Shown here piece by piece: positions 15,247-24,009 of a stretch of DNA of 64,000 nt. The DNA lies in assembly GCA_002399445.1 (NCBI GenBank), contig DHDR01000022.1, forward strand, positions 21,424 through 85,423, written 5' to 3'. The notes beneath the pieces were generated by a model. It was not told the DNA's origin and did no database searches. It saw only the letters and a program-made list of their open reading frames with translations. Position 1 is the stretch's first letter. Each line of letters starts with the position of its first letter. Source of the DNA: Ruminococcaceae bacterium UBA4871. GTDB taxonomy: Bacteria; Bacillota; Clostridia; Oscillospirales; Acutalibacteraceae. Both the position numbers and the translations under genes were made by a program.

Positions 15247-15662
15247 AAATACTCGGAGTGGATCTGGGACATGCCCGCACAGGGCTGGCAGTCAGCGACG
15301 AAAGTGGCTTTTTAGCTTCACCGGTCGGTGTGGTGGAATCTTATAATTGGGAGAAACTGCTGCCGCGGATTGCAAAAGAAATCCAAAAAACTGGTGCAGA
15401 AGAAGTGGTAATCGGCTTACCGCGGAATATGGACGGCAGTGAGGGGGAAAGCGCCCGCAGTGCACGGGAATTCGGCGAGAAGCTGAAACAGCTTGCTAAA
15501 GTGCCCGTTACCATGTGGGATGAGCGCGGCACAACTGTCACAGCGCACGGTTATCTGAATGATACCAACATACGCGGAAGAAAACGCAAAGCCATTGTGG
15601 ATGCTGTAGCTGCCACAGTTATCCTGCAGGGGTATCTGGATGCAAAACGAATGCGGAAGTGA
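15243..15662 (+). CDS. ruvX: Putative pre-16S rRNA nuclease / Holliday junction resolvase RuvX (YqgF)
   Basis: An RNase H-fold nuclease that in E. coli matures the 5' end of 16S rRNA and is also called a Holliday junction resolvase. The 139-aa protein has all the YqgF motifs: ILGVDLGHARTGLAVSD at the start, GLPRNMDGSEG with an acidic residue, and WDERGTTV. I start at 15243, where the ATG overlaps the TGA of the phosphatase gene; GGGGGCGG just upstream may serve as the ribosome-binding site, and an alternative ATG at 15231 has none. Confidence 0.93.
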   Translation: MKILGVDLGHARTGLAVSDESGFLASPVGVVESYNWEKLLPRIAKEIQKTGAEEVVIGLPRNMDGSEGESARSAREFGEKLKQLAKVPVTMWDERGTTVTAHGYLNDTNIRGRKRKAIVDAVAATVILQGYLDAKRMRK

Positions 15663-15682
15663 CTGCAGAAAAGAGGTAGGCT

Positions 15683-16342
15683 GTGACAGAATCAAAAGCA
15701 TGGGAATGGAAGGAAAACACGGACGATTATTGGCTGGAACCGAGTCAGGAAAGCTATTATTTCGCACACCGCTGGCAGCAGAAACGTTTTCGGGAACTGC
15801 TTGATTTTGGATGTGGGCTTGGCCGGCACTCCATCTTTTTTGCCGGACAGGGATTCCACGTTTCGGCATTTGACCTGTCACCGGAGGGTGTGCAGCATCT
15901 GAATGCATGGGCACAAAGAGAAAAGCTGTCTGTTCAGACGCAGACCGCCGATATGAAGCACCTGCCTTATGCGGACGCTTCCTTTGACTGCCTCTTCGCT
16001 TACCATGTCATCTCACACACGGACACAGCCGGTGTCCGGCAGACTATATCGGAAATCGAACGGGTTCTGCGTCCGGGCGGAGAAATTTTTTTCACTCTTT
16101 GTGCCAAAGACACATGGTCCTTTCAGCAGGCAGGCTATCCGAGAATTGATGAAAACACCCTCATCAAAACAGAGGACGGTCCGGAAAAGGGCATTCCGCA
16201 TTTTTATGTTTCTCTGCAGGATATTCTGCGGCTGCTTTCCGGTCTTCAGATTCTCAGCGTCCGGCATACCGACGACTGCTATTTTCAGGGGCGAGTGCAG
16301 GACAGCAGACATTATTTTATTCTGGCCCAAAAAGGAGAATAA
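15683..16342 (+). CDS. Class I SAM-dependent methyltransferase
   Basis: A 219-aa methyltransferase with a GTG start preceded by AAGAGGT. Motif I LDFGCGLGRHS near 40-50 binds SAM, an acidic residue in FDLSPEG follows, and ADMKHLPYADASFD and VLRPGGEIFFT complete the Methyltransf_11 pattern. The substrate cannot be read from the sequence. It follows ruvX by 20 nt and probably ends the pyr transcription unit. Confidence 0.85.
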   Translation: MTESKAWEWKENTDDYWLEPSQESYYFAHRWQQKRFRELLDFGCGLGRHSIFFAGQGFHVSAFDLSPEGVQHLNAWAQREKLSVQTQTADMKHLPYADASFDCLFAYHVISHTDTAGVRQTISEIERVLRPGGEIFFTLCAKDTWSFQQAGYPRIDENTLIKTEDGPEKGIPHFYVSLQDILRLLSGLQILSVRHTDDCYFQGRVQDSRHYFILAQKGE

Positions 16343-16419
16343 AGGAAGCAACAGTTTTTCTCGCTTTTTTGCTTCTTTCCTGTGTTAATATCTTTTATAA
16401 AACGGTTTGAGGTGATGAA

Positions 16420-17271
16420 ATGAAATCAGTACAGAAAAGGGTGGCGGCTATCCATGATTTATCCGGATTCGGGAAATGTTCCCTGAGTATTATCCTGCCT
16501 GTACTCAGCAGCATGGGGCATGAGGTCTGCTGTGTTCCGACAGCCGTGCTTTCTTCTCATACAGGGGGTCTGCCGGATGTAACCGTGCGGGATCTCACTC
16601 CGGAGATGCGTGGTTTCCTGCGTCAGTGGAAGGAACTGCAAATTCCGTTTGACAGCATTTACACCGGATTTCTCAGCAGCATCGAACAGATAGAAATTGT
16701 ACAGGACTTTATTCGGACGTTCCGCCGCAAAGACACATTGGTGATGGTGGACCCGGCCATGGCAGACAATGGCTCGCTGTATCGTACATATACGAAAGAA
16801 ATGGCAGAAGGAACTGCAAAACTTTGTACGCAGGCAGATGTGGTGGTGCCCAATATTACGGAAGCGGCTCTCCTGCTTGGGGAGCCCTACCGAGAGGGTC
16901 CCTACACACGTACATGGGTGGAAAAAACGCTGCATCGGCTGACAGAGCTTGGGCCGCAGGTGGCTGTGCTCACTGGTGTCTGGTTTGCACCGGAACTGCT
17001 GGGGGCGGCAGCTTATGACCGCGTTTCCGGTGAGGTGAGCTATGCGCTTTCCTACCATGTTCCGGGCGGTTACCATGGGAGCGGAGACCTTTTTGCATCG
17101 GTGCTGTTAGGTGCTTTGCTGGACGGCGAGAATTTGCGGAATTCTTTGCAGCTTGCGGTTGATTCCACTGTAGGCGCAATTCATCGCACCTATAAGGCAG
17201 GTGCAGATCCCCAATGGGGCATCCATTTTGAACAGGAACTGCCGCGGCTCATGCGCCAAATTGGACTGTAA
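16420..17271 (+). CDS. pdxY: Pyridoxamine/pyridoxal kinase
   Basis: A ribokinase-fold B6-vitamer kinase of 283 aa. AIHDLSGFGKCSL at the N terminus and the TAVLSSHTGG segment are typical of PdxY-like pyridoxamine kinases. VVVPNITEAALLLG matches the central family motif, and the catalytic GSGDLFAS with the base Asp lies near 221-228. ThiD (HMP kinase) is the nearest alternative, but the SSHTGG region favours B6. AGGTGATGA precedes the ATG. It may be read through from the methyltransferase gene 77 nt upstream; I see no convincing separate promoter. Confidence 0.85.
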   Translation: MKSVQKRVAAIHDLSGFGKCSLSIILPVLSSMGHEVCCVPTAVLSSHTGGLPDVTVRDLTPEMRGFLRQWKELQIPFDSIYTGFLSSIEQIEIVQDFIRTFRRKDTLVMVDPAMADNGSLYRTYTKEMAEGTAKLCTQADVVVPNITEAALLLGEPYREGPYTRTWVEKTLHRLTELGPQVAVLTGVWFAPELLGAAAYDRVSGEVSYALSYHVPGGYHGSGDLFASVLLGALLDGENLRNSLQLAVDSTVGAIHRTYKAGADPQWGIHFEQELPRLMRQIGL

Positions 17272-17288
17272 AGGGCCATTTACACATC

Positions 17289-17317
17289 TTTACAAATTCT
17301 GACGAAAAGGGTATACT
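17289..17317 (+). promoter_or_regulatory. Promoter ahead of a short hairpin unit
   Basis: TTTACA (17289-17294), a 17-nt spacer and TATACT (17312-17317). The expected start near 17324 is only a few nucleotides before a strong hairpin. Confidence 0.6.
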
Positions 17318-17330
17318 GAGGAAGGCAAGC

Positions 17331-17370
17331 AGAGAATCAAGAAGCTGATGCTTCTTGATTCTCTGTCTTT
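17331..17370 (+). terminator. 15-bp hairpin: pdxY terminator or attenuator of the RodA operon
   Basis: A perfect 15-bp stem (17331-17345 with 17350-17364) with a TGAT loop, then GTCTTTT. It can end the pdxY transcript and would also cut short RNA started at 17324. Confidence 0.7.
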
Positions 17371-17456
17371 TGGGAAGAAACCAAAGGCTGATTTCTACTT
17401 ATATTTTTCAGTCTGCAATATAATACGAAATAATACGAATCAAAGGAGATGAGTAT

Positions 17457-19220
17457 TTGCCGGAAATTACGTCGATGTATTCTCTTTTGTCACCGGCTTT
17501 TTTTGTGCTGCGCGGAGTCACAGCGGTGCTGACTATTTTTCTGGCAATCCGGTGCTATGCCTCCATGAGGGCGGGCCGCCGCCGCGAGGAACCGGTGGTC
17601 TTTCTGGAAAATCAGCGCACCCGCAGAAATATCCCGGTTTTGTACTGGGAAAACAGCATTGGGCGCAGCCCGAGCTGTGACATTGTTTTACCGGATAGTG
17701 CTGTCAGTCGGGACCATGCGGTACTGATGCGTCGGGAAAACGGCTGGCTGTTGACAGATACGGAATCAAAGGGCGGTACTTACCTCAATGGGAAGCAGAT
17801 ACATGATACAGCTAAAGTCATACCGGGGGACTTGATCGGTATTGGCCGGACACACCTGATTTTTCGGCGTGTAACGGATGCACACATGAAACCGCCGCGG
17901 TATCATACGCACAGGGCAGCCAATCAGGCAAGTCTGCTGATGATGTGTACAATCATTCAACTGCTTTGTTTTGTGCAGGCGTTTTTTGGGGACAAGCAGT
18001 TTTCCATGCTGCCGTTCCTGCCAATGGTCGCGGTTATTCTGATTGAATGGATCTACTATGCGATTTCGTGTCATGCACTTGGCCGGACGAACTTTGAACT
18101 GGAAACCCTTGCCTTTACACTTTCAGGAGTCGGGATTGCTCTGCTTTGCGGGACAAGAGAGAAATTAACAAAAGCGCAGGCCGCACCGACCCCTTATACC
18201 CTTTACCATCACTGTATGGATGCTGTTTATTCTCAGATATTCATGATGATTGGTGGAATCTTGCTGTTTAGTTTCATGATTTGGTTTATGAAAGATTTGC
18301 AGCGGGTCAATAAATGGCGTATTCCCATTGCGGCGTTTGGACTTCTTCTGCTGGCAGCGCCGCTGGCGATAGGTGTCAGTGTGAATGGATCAAAGAACTG
18401 GATTCGGTTGGGCGGGTTTTCACTGCAGCCCAGTGAGTTTGTGAAACTGTGCTTCATTTTTTCCGGTGCCGGCACTCTGGATCACCTGCAGACCAAACGA
18501 AATTTATTTGGCTTTGTGGCTTTGCTTGGAGGAGTCACAGGAATTCTGATTTTGGAAAAAGATATCGGAGGTGCGGCGGTCTTTTTTGCCACCTTTTTGA
18601 TTATTGCATTTATGCGTTCTGGTTCTCTGCGCACCATTGTGCTGAGCATCGCAGCTGCAGGTGCAGGTATTGCGACTGTATTGGGCATGTTTGCCCATGT
18701 AAAAGAACGCTTTTCTGTCTGGCGGCATGTTTGGGATGCCAAAAATCTATATGATAAAGGATTCCAACAAACGCGTGTCCTTACATATGCGGCAAGCGGC
18801 GGACTTTTCGGGGTCGGAATCGGAAACGGTGGGCTAGGCGGCGGAACTGGTCCTTTGAAAGGCTACACGAATGTGACTGCAAACACGAGCGATCTCGTTT
18901 TTGGAATGCTGACTGAGGAATTGGGGCTGCTCATGGCCATTGCGCTGGTTGGCATCATTGCTATGTTTATTTTGTTTGCAAGAAGCGATGCAACGCGTTC
19001 CCGCTCTACTTTTTATTCCATCACTGCCTGTGCTGCGGCAGGAATGCTGCTGTTTCAGGCATGCCTTAATATTTTTGGCAGCACCGATGTTTTCCCGCTC
19101 ACGGGTGTAACTCTGCCGTTTATCAGTGCCGGCGGCAGCAGCATGATGGCAGTATGGGGAGCAATTGCCTTCATTAAATCAAGTGATGAACGCACCTATG
19201 CAGTCAGGAGGCGAGGCTAA
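17457..19220 (+). CDS. FHA-domain RodA/FtsW-type glycosyltransferase (SEDS family)
   Basis: A 587-aa SEDS protein that polymerises lipid II in elongation or division. Layout: one N-terminal membrane segment (about 10-28), a cytoplasmic FHA domain (about 50-140) with IGRSPSCDIVLPD, SRDHAVL and GGTYLNG, then about nine membrane segments. The SEDS core is clear: GSKNWIRLGGFSLQPSEF, LEKDIGGAAVFF, and PLTGVTLPFISAGGSS. A fused FHA domain implies control by a phospho-Thr ligand from a Ser/Thr kinase, as inferred from FHA biology. The TTG at 17457 has AAAGGAGAT upstream. The PBP gene starts 2 nt after its stop, as expected for the cognate transpeptidase. Confidence 0.92.
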   Translation: MPEITSMYSLLSPAFFVLRGVTAVLTIFLAIRCYASMRAGRRREEPVVFLENQRTRRNIPVLYWENSIGRSPSCDIVLPDSAVSRDHAVLMRRENGWLLTDTESKGGTYLNGKQIHDTAKVIPGDLIGIGRTHLIFRRVTDAHMKPPRYHTHRAANQASLLMMCTIIQLLCFVQAFFGDKQFSMLPFLPMVAVILIEWIYYAISCHALGRTNFELETLAFTLSGVGIALLCGTREKLTKAQAAPTPYTLYHHCMDAVYSQIFMMIGGILLFSFMIWFMKDLQRVNKWRIPIAAFGLLLLAAPLAIGVSVNGSKNWIRLGGFSLQPSEFVKLCFIFSGAGTLDHLQTKRNLFGFVALLGGVTGILILEKDIGGAAVFFATFLIIAFMRSGSLRTIVLSIAAAGAGIATVLGMFAHVKERFSVWRHVWDAKNLYDKGFQQTRVLTYAASGGLFGVGIGNGGLGGGTGPLKGYTNVTANTSDLVFGMLTEELGLLMAIALVGIIAMFILFARSDATRSRSTFYSITACAAAGMLLFQACLNIFGSTDVFPLTGVTLPFISAGGSSMMAVWGAIAFIKSSDERTYAVRRRG

Positions 19221-19222
19221 AC

Positions 19223-20611
19223 GTGAAAACCACTGGAAAACGTTCTGCATTCCTTTTCTTCTTTATCTTAATTTTTGTCGGCGGGTTAAGTTTTTTCCTG
19301 TTTGAATATGGAACAGAGGGTGGAAAGTGGGCGATGCAGCCTTATAATGCGCATCTCAGCGGAACGTCCACTACGGCCAATGGTACCGTGGAGGACCGGA
19401 ACGGCGTGACGCTTTTGAAAATACAAAATGGAAAACGGACTTACAGTGATGATAGACTGGTACGCAAATCCACTCTTCATTTGGTTGGGGATACCAATGG
19501 GGACATTTCGACAGGTGTGCAAAATGCTTTTAAAACAGAATTGACCGGTTACAATATTGTGACTGGTTTGGCAGATGTTAAGGCTGCCAAACAGGGAGGG
19601 ACAATTCGTCTGACAGTGGACAGTGACTTAAATAAATTAGCCTATCGGGAACTTGATGGCCGCAAAGGTGCGGCCGTGCTGACAAACTGGAAAACCGGAG
19701 AAGTTCTGTGCATGGTCAGCACCCCCACATTTGATCCGGCTGATCCTCCCTCCGACCTTAAAACAAACAGCAGTTACAATGGTGTGTTTGTCAACAAAGT
19801 GATTTCCGGCCAATTAACGCCGGGCTCTACCTTTAAGATTTTGACAACAGCAGCCGCCATTCAAAACATTCCGGATTTAGACAGCCGGACATTTTATTGT
19901 AATGGTTCCATCGTAGTAGATGGAAACCCCATTACCTGTGTGAACCATGAAGCCCACGGGACGATGAATTTTCAACAGGCGCTTGCCAAATCATGCAACG
20001 TTACATTTGCAAAACTTGCGATTGAGATGGGGAAAAACAGAATGGAATCGGCTGTAAATGCACTCGGGCTGAACAGTACGTATACAATTGACGGACTGGT
20101 TTCTGCCAAGGGACATTATGATGTCACAAATGCCAGTAACAATCAATTGGGTTGGTCCGGTGTGGGTCAATATACTGATCAGGTCAGTCCCGGCTATATG
20201 GTGCGCCTGCTTGGTGCAGTTGCCAATGGTGGTACGCCGGAGGAGCTGCGCATTATTCAAAACGTTTCGGGAGATCTTGTGACTCCCGGAAAATATGGTA
20301 TTCCCAAAACGGGTCAGGCATTGATGTCACAATCTGTGGCACAGCGCTTGAAAACTTACCTGCGCGGCGATGTATCGACTGGTTATGGCGATGATATGTT
20401 TAATGGGGTAAAAGAAGTTTGTGCGAAAACCGGAACCGGAGAACTGGGCGGCGAACATAATAACAATGGCTGGCTGGTTGGTTTTTCAGCAGATGAAAGT
20501 ACCCCATATGCCTTTGCGGTTGTTGTGCAGCAAACTGCGGGCTATGGTTCACAAACTGCAGGGCCGATTGTACGTGAGCTGCTTTCCGCTGCAGTTGCTA
20601 ATAAAGATTAA
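19223..20611 (+). CDS. Class B penicillin-binding protein (PbpA/PBP2-type transpeptidase)
   Basis: Cross-links peptidoglycan outside the membrane and partners the SEDS polymerase encoded just upstream. The 462-aa protein has an N-terminal anchor (about 8-27), a short N-terminal domain with VEDRNGVTLL, and a transpeptidase domain. Catalytic motifs are intact: STFK (Ser202, Lys205), SCN near 257 and KTGTG near 402. It is shorter than typical PBP2 or PBP3 and closer to PbpA of actinobacteria and Clostridia. The start at 19223 is GTG-preceded ATG two bases after the RodA stop, so translation is coupled. Confidence 0.92.
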   Translation: MKTTGKRSAFLFFFILIFVGGLSFFLFEYGTEGGKWAMQPYNAHLSGTSTTANGTVEDRNGVTLLKIQNGKRTYSDDRLVRKSTLHLVGDTNGDISTGVQNAFKTELTGYNIVTGLADVKAAKQGGTIRLTVDSDLNKLAYRELDGRKGAAVLTNWKTGEVLCMVSTPTFDPADPPSDLKTNSSYNGVFVNKVISGQLTPGSTFKILTTAAAIQNIPDLDSRTFYCNGSIVVDGNPITCVNHEAHGTMNFQQALAKSCNVTFAKLAIEMGKNRMESAVNALGLNSTYTIDGLVSAKGHYDVTNASNNQLGWSGVGQYTDQVSPGYMVRLLGAVANGGTPEELRIIQNVSGDLVTPGKYGIPKTGQALMSQSVAQRLKTYLRGDVSTGYGDDMFNGVKEVCAKTGTGELGGEHNNNGWLVGFSADESTPYAFAVVVQQTAGYGSQTAGPIVRELLSAAVANKD

Positions 20612-20707
20612 AAGCCAAATCAATGATTTTTTCAGTAAGGCACAGCGAAATTCTGCGTCCATCATCATGACTGCTTGCTCACATGAATTCTACTGCGGGA
20701 CAAGCGC

Positions 20708-20743
20708 AGCAGCAGGGATGGTTTCCCACCTGCTGCTTTTTGG
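20708..20743 (+). terminator. Terminator of the RodA-PBP operon
   Basis: AGCAGCAGG (20708-20716) pairs with CCTGCTGCT (20729-20737), followed by a TTTTT run. Confidence 0.75.
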
Positions 20744-20903
20744 TCCTTCATGGGATAGCACTTGCAAAAACAGAGCAGAGGGAGTATGCTGTATCTTTAG
20801 AAAAAAGGAAACAAAAATGGATGGTTTTACACTGTAACAGGGAGAGAAGCGGTCTTTCTGCTTTATTCCTTGAATTGGTCCTGATTCAATGGAGGAATGA
20901 TAG

Positions 20904-22700
20904 ATGAGTGAAAGAAAACTAAAAACCAGAGATGAAATAGCAAGCAGCGATAAATGGGCTGTGGGAAAAATATATAGGAATACTTCAGACTGGGAAACGG
21001 ATTTCTCCCATCTGAAAACCAAGGCGGAATCCCTTTCCGACTTTTCGGGAACGCTTCAAAACGCAGACCAGCTGCTGTCTTGCTTCCGATTGATGGAAAC
21101 TGTAAACCGTCTGGCAGAGAAGCTGGCGACTTATGCGTTTCTGCGTGCCGACGAGGATACAGCAAATCCAGAATTTATTGCATTGAAATCAAAAATTACA
21201 GATTATAGTTCAGAGTTGATGGCGAAAGAGGCATTCTTTGAGCCTGAGATTTTATCCTATCCAGACGGTACGGTTGAACAGGAACTCAAGGAGCAACCGG
21301 AACTGGAGATGTATCGTTTTGCCTTGGCAAACATCCTCCGCCAAAAGCCGCATACGCTTGACCGGAAAAGTGAAACCATGCTGGCTGCTGTATCGGTTTG
21401 TCTGGACGGACCGCACCAAACCTACACCCTAATGACAAATGCGGATATGACTTTTCCTGCAATCCACGGCGAGGACGGCAAGCCGGCGGAACTGACGGAA
21501 AGCAACTACCATCACTTCCTTATGTCCCCCAACAGAGAAGTCCGCAGAGAAGCTTTCACCACACTTTTCAGCACCTATGGAAAATATCGCAATACGTTTG
21601 CTTCCTTACTCATGACTTCTGTCAAAAATTTTGTATTTGAGTCGCGTCAGCGCCATTATTCTTCTTCTCTGGAATGTTCTTTGGCACCTAATCATATTCC
21701 TGTGTCGGTTTATAAGACCGCGCTCCAAACGATTCATACACATCTGGATTCCCTGCACCGCTATGTCAACTTGAAAAAGAAATTGCTGAAACTTAACGAT
21801 ATCCATATGTATGATCTTTATGTGCCGGTAATTGATGTACCGGAATCTCACTATTCCTTTGATGAAGCGGTAAAAATCGTAAAAGAAGGTCTTGCACCGC
21901 TTGGAAAAGAATATCTTGACCTGTTTAGCAAAGGAATCGAGAGTGGCTGGGTAGACCGCTATCCCAATAAAGGTAAGCGCTCCGGCGGCTATTCTGCTGG
22001 CTGCTATGATACGCAGCCCTATATTCTGCTGAACTATAATGGAGACTATGATGGTGTATCCACACTGGCGCATGAAATGGGACATTCCATTCACACCTAT
22101 TATTCCACCAAAACACAGCCTTATATTTACTCGGATTATTCCTTATTCTGCGCAGAAACAGCTTCCACTACCAATGAATCACTGTTGATTCATCATTTAA
22201 TTGACAAAGAAACAGATAGGGACCGCAAACTGTATCTTATCAATTCTCAGCTGGAACAAATTCGCACGACCGTATTCCGCCAGCTTCTGTTTGCAGAGTT
22301 TGAGCTCTTTACACACGAAAAGACAGAGTCGGGTGTTCAGTTGACTGCCAAGGACCTGTGCAGTTTCTGGCATGACATCAATATCCAATATTACGGTCCG
22401 GAAATGACGGTTGACCCTGAAAATGACATGGAATGGGCAAGAATACCGCACTTTTACCGTGACTTTTATGTCTATCAATACGCGACTGGTTATGCAGCTG
22501 CAAACTCTTTCAGCCGCATGATTTTAAGCGGAGGGGAGAACGCTGTCGAAAAATACAAAGGATTTCTCAAGAGCGGCAGCAGTGATTACCCAATTGATAT
22601 TCTGCGGAAAGCTGGTGTGGATATGGAAACGGAAAAACCGATGGAGGAGGTTATCCATACCTTTGACGGTTTACTGGATATGCTGGAAAGCGCCATTTGA
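20904..22700 (+). CDS. pepF: Oligoendopeptidase F (M3B metallopeptidase)
   Basis: A cytosolic zinc endopeptidase that cuts oligopeptides. At 598 aa it is full length. The HEMGH zinc motif is at residues 390-394 in LAHEMGHSIHTYYS, with the third ligand Glu in SLFCAETASTTNE about 25 residues later. The N-terminal helical domain and the late HFYRDFYVYQYATG segment match PepF. GGAGG precedes the ATG at 20904. The gene appears monocistronic, with a hairpin terminator after it; I did not identify a convincing promoter. Confidence 0.95.
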   Translation: MSERKLKTRDEIASSDKWAVGKIYRNTSDWETDFSHLKTKAESLSDFSGTLQNADQLLSCFRLMETVNRLAEKLATYAFLRADEDTANPEFIALKSKITDYSSELMAKEAFFEPEILSYPDGTVEQELKEQPELEMYRFALANILRQKPHTLDRKSETMLAAVSVCLDGPHQTYTLMTNADMTFPAIHGEDGKPAELTESNYHHFLMSPNREVRREAFTTLFSTYGKYRNTFASLLMTSVKNFVFESRQRHYSSSLECSLAPNHIPVSVYKTALQTIHTHLDSLHRYVNLKKKLLKLNDIHMYDLYVPVIDVPESHYSFDEAVKIVKEGLAPLGKEYLDLFSKGIESGWVDRYPNKGKRSGGYSAGCYDTQPYILLNYNGDYDGVSTLAHEMGHSIHTYYSTKTQPYIYSDYSLFCAETASTTNESLLIHHLIDKETDRDRKLYLINSQLEQIRTTVFRQLLFAEFELFTHEKTESGVQLTAKDLCSFWHDINIQYYGPEMTVDPENDMEWARIPHFYRDFYVYQYATGYAAANSFSRMILSGGENAVEKYKGFLKSGSSDYPIDILRKAGVDMETEKPMEEVIHTFDGLLDMLESAI

Positions 22701-22741
22701 AGTCCAAAATATGTTTATGGAAGAAGTTTGATTGGAAAACT

Positions 22742-22773
22742 GCAGGAATAGTCAGATGTTTCTGCGGCTTTTT
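22742..22773 (+). terminator. Terminator of pepF
   Basis: GCAGGAA (22742-22748) pairs with TTTCTGC (22759-22765), one G-U pair, then CTTTTTA. Confidence 0.6.
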
Positions 22774-22852
22774 ACGCTTTCAAGAATGTGGAGCCTTTTG
22801 AAGGGGAAAGGTAAATTCACATCAACAGTTGCGTTGAAAGGAAGTAAAATAA

Positions 22853-23719
22853 ATGGAGCGATATGATCTTGCAATTATCGGTTCAGGCCCTGCCGGCATT
22901 TCCGCTGCATTAAATGCGCAAATCAGAGGAAAATCCTTTCTTCTGTTTGGCCGGAAGGCGCTGAGTGAAAAGGTGCTGAAATCGGAGAGAATTTCTAATT
23001 ATCCCGGGATTCCGGAGACTTCAGGAGAACAGCTTGTACAGCAGTTCCAAAGCCAAATGGAGAAAATGCAGATTGCCGTGACAGAAGAAACCATCACATC
23101 CATTTACAATATGGAGGACTATTTTAGCCTTTTAGCGGATAATAATAAAATTTATGAAGCAAAAACAGTGATTCTAGCTACTGGAATGGATAATGCTGCC
23201 CCAATATCTGGTGAAGCGGAACTCCTTGGCCGCGGTGTCAGTTACTGTGCAACATGTGACGGGAACCTTTACCGTGGCAAAACAATTGCAGTTGTATGTA
23301 ATTCGGTCCCTCTGGAGCAGGAAGTAAACTTTCTGGCAGGGCTTGCAGCAAAAGTTTATTATCTGCCGCTGATGAAAGGGAGCAGAGTGGCAGGAGAAAA
23401 CGTAGAATTTCTGAAGTCTGGTGTTCGGGAAATTCGTGGTGAAAAACGCGTGGAAAGCATTGTTTTGGCAGATGGGACAGAGCTTCCTGTGGATGGAATC
23501 TTTTTCATTAAAAATGCAGTTCCGCCTGCTGTGCTGATGAACGGTCTGCAGATGCAGGATGGCCATGTAAATGTTGATCGGCAGATGTGCACAAATTTGA
23601 AGGGCGTTTTTGCTGCCGGTGACTGCACGGGCCGTCCGTATCAAATTGCAAAGGCAGTGGGGGAAGGAAACGTGGCCGCACACGCTGTGGTAACTTATCT
23701 GGATCATCAGGGAGTATAA
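22853..23719 (+). CDS. Thioredoxin-reductase-like flavoprotein lacking a clear NADPH motif
   Basis: A 288-aa FAD protein of the TrxB fold. The FAD motif IIGSGPAGISAA is at the start, the redox-active pair is CATC at 132-135, and GVFAAGDC closes the FAD site. The middle domain should hold GGGxxA and HRRxxxR for NADPH, but here the corresponding region reads VVCNSVPLEQEV and no HRR is present. Ferredoxin-dependent flavin thioredoxin reductases of Clostridia lack these residues, so ferredoxin may be the electron donor. That is inference. GAAAGGAAG precedes the ATG. No thioredoxin gene is adjacent. Confidence 0.85.
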   Translation: MERYDLAIIGSGPAGISAALNAQIRGKSFLLFGRKALSEKVLKSERISNYPGIPETSGEQLVQQFQSQMEKMQIAVTEETITSIYNMEDYFSLLADNNKIYEAKTVILATGMDNAAPISGEAELLGRGVSYCATCDGNLYRGKTIAVVCNSVPLEQEVNFLAGLAAKVYYLPLMKGSRVAGENVEFLKSGVREIRGEKRVESIVLADGTELPVDGIFFIKNAVPPAVLMNGLQMQDGHVNVDRQMCTNLKGVFAAGDCTGRPYQIAKAVGEGNVAAHAVVTYLDHQGV

Positions 23720-23891
23720 CTTTTTCTGAGGATTTCCGGTCATTCCTGCACGGACATCTTATACAGATACATTGAAATCTGGGTGTAAAATGTTCGCAAA
23801 TGATATTTCCTAATTGTTGCTTTTCCTTTTTCGATTCCTGCTTTCTTATACTGATTCTAGTGTCATATATAAGAAAAAAGGGTAACACTGC

Positions 23892-23920
23892 TTGCACAAA
23901 AAATAGCTGCGCGATACAAT
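23892..23920 (+). promoter_or_regulatory. sigma-A promoter of the aldo/keto reductase gene
   Basis: TTGCAC (23892-23897), a 17-nt spacer and TACAAT (23915-23920). The leader before the TTG start is about 80 nt. Confidence 0.7.
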
Positions 23921-24009
23921 ACCCAATATAGAGGAATCTCCTTACGGGAATATGGGTGTCCTTAACGAAGTCTATCAAACCCAAATATTCATTTTATGGA
24001 GGAATTAAC

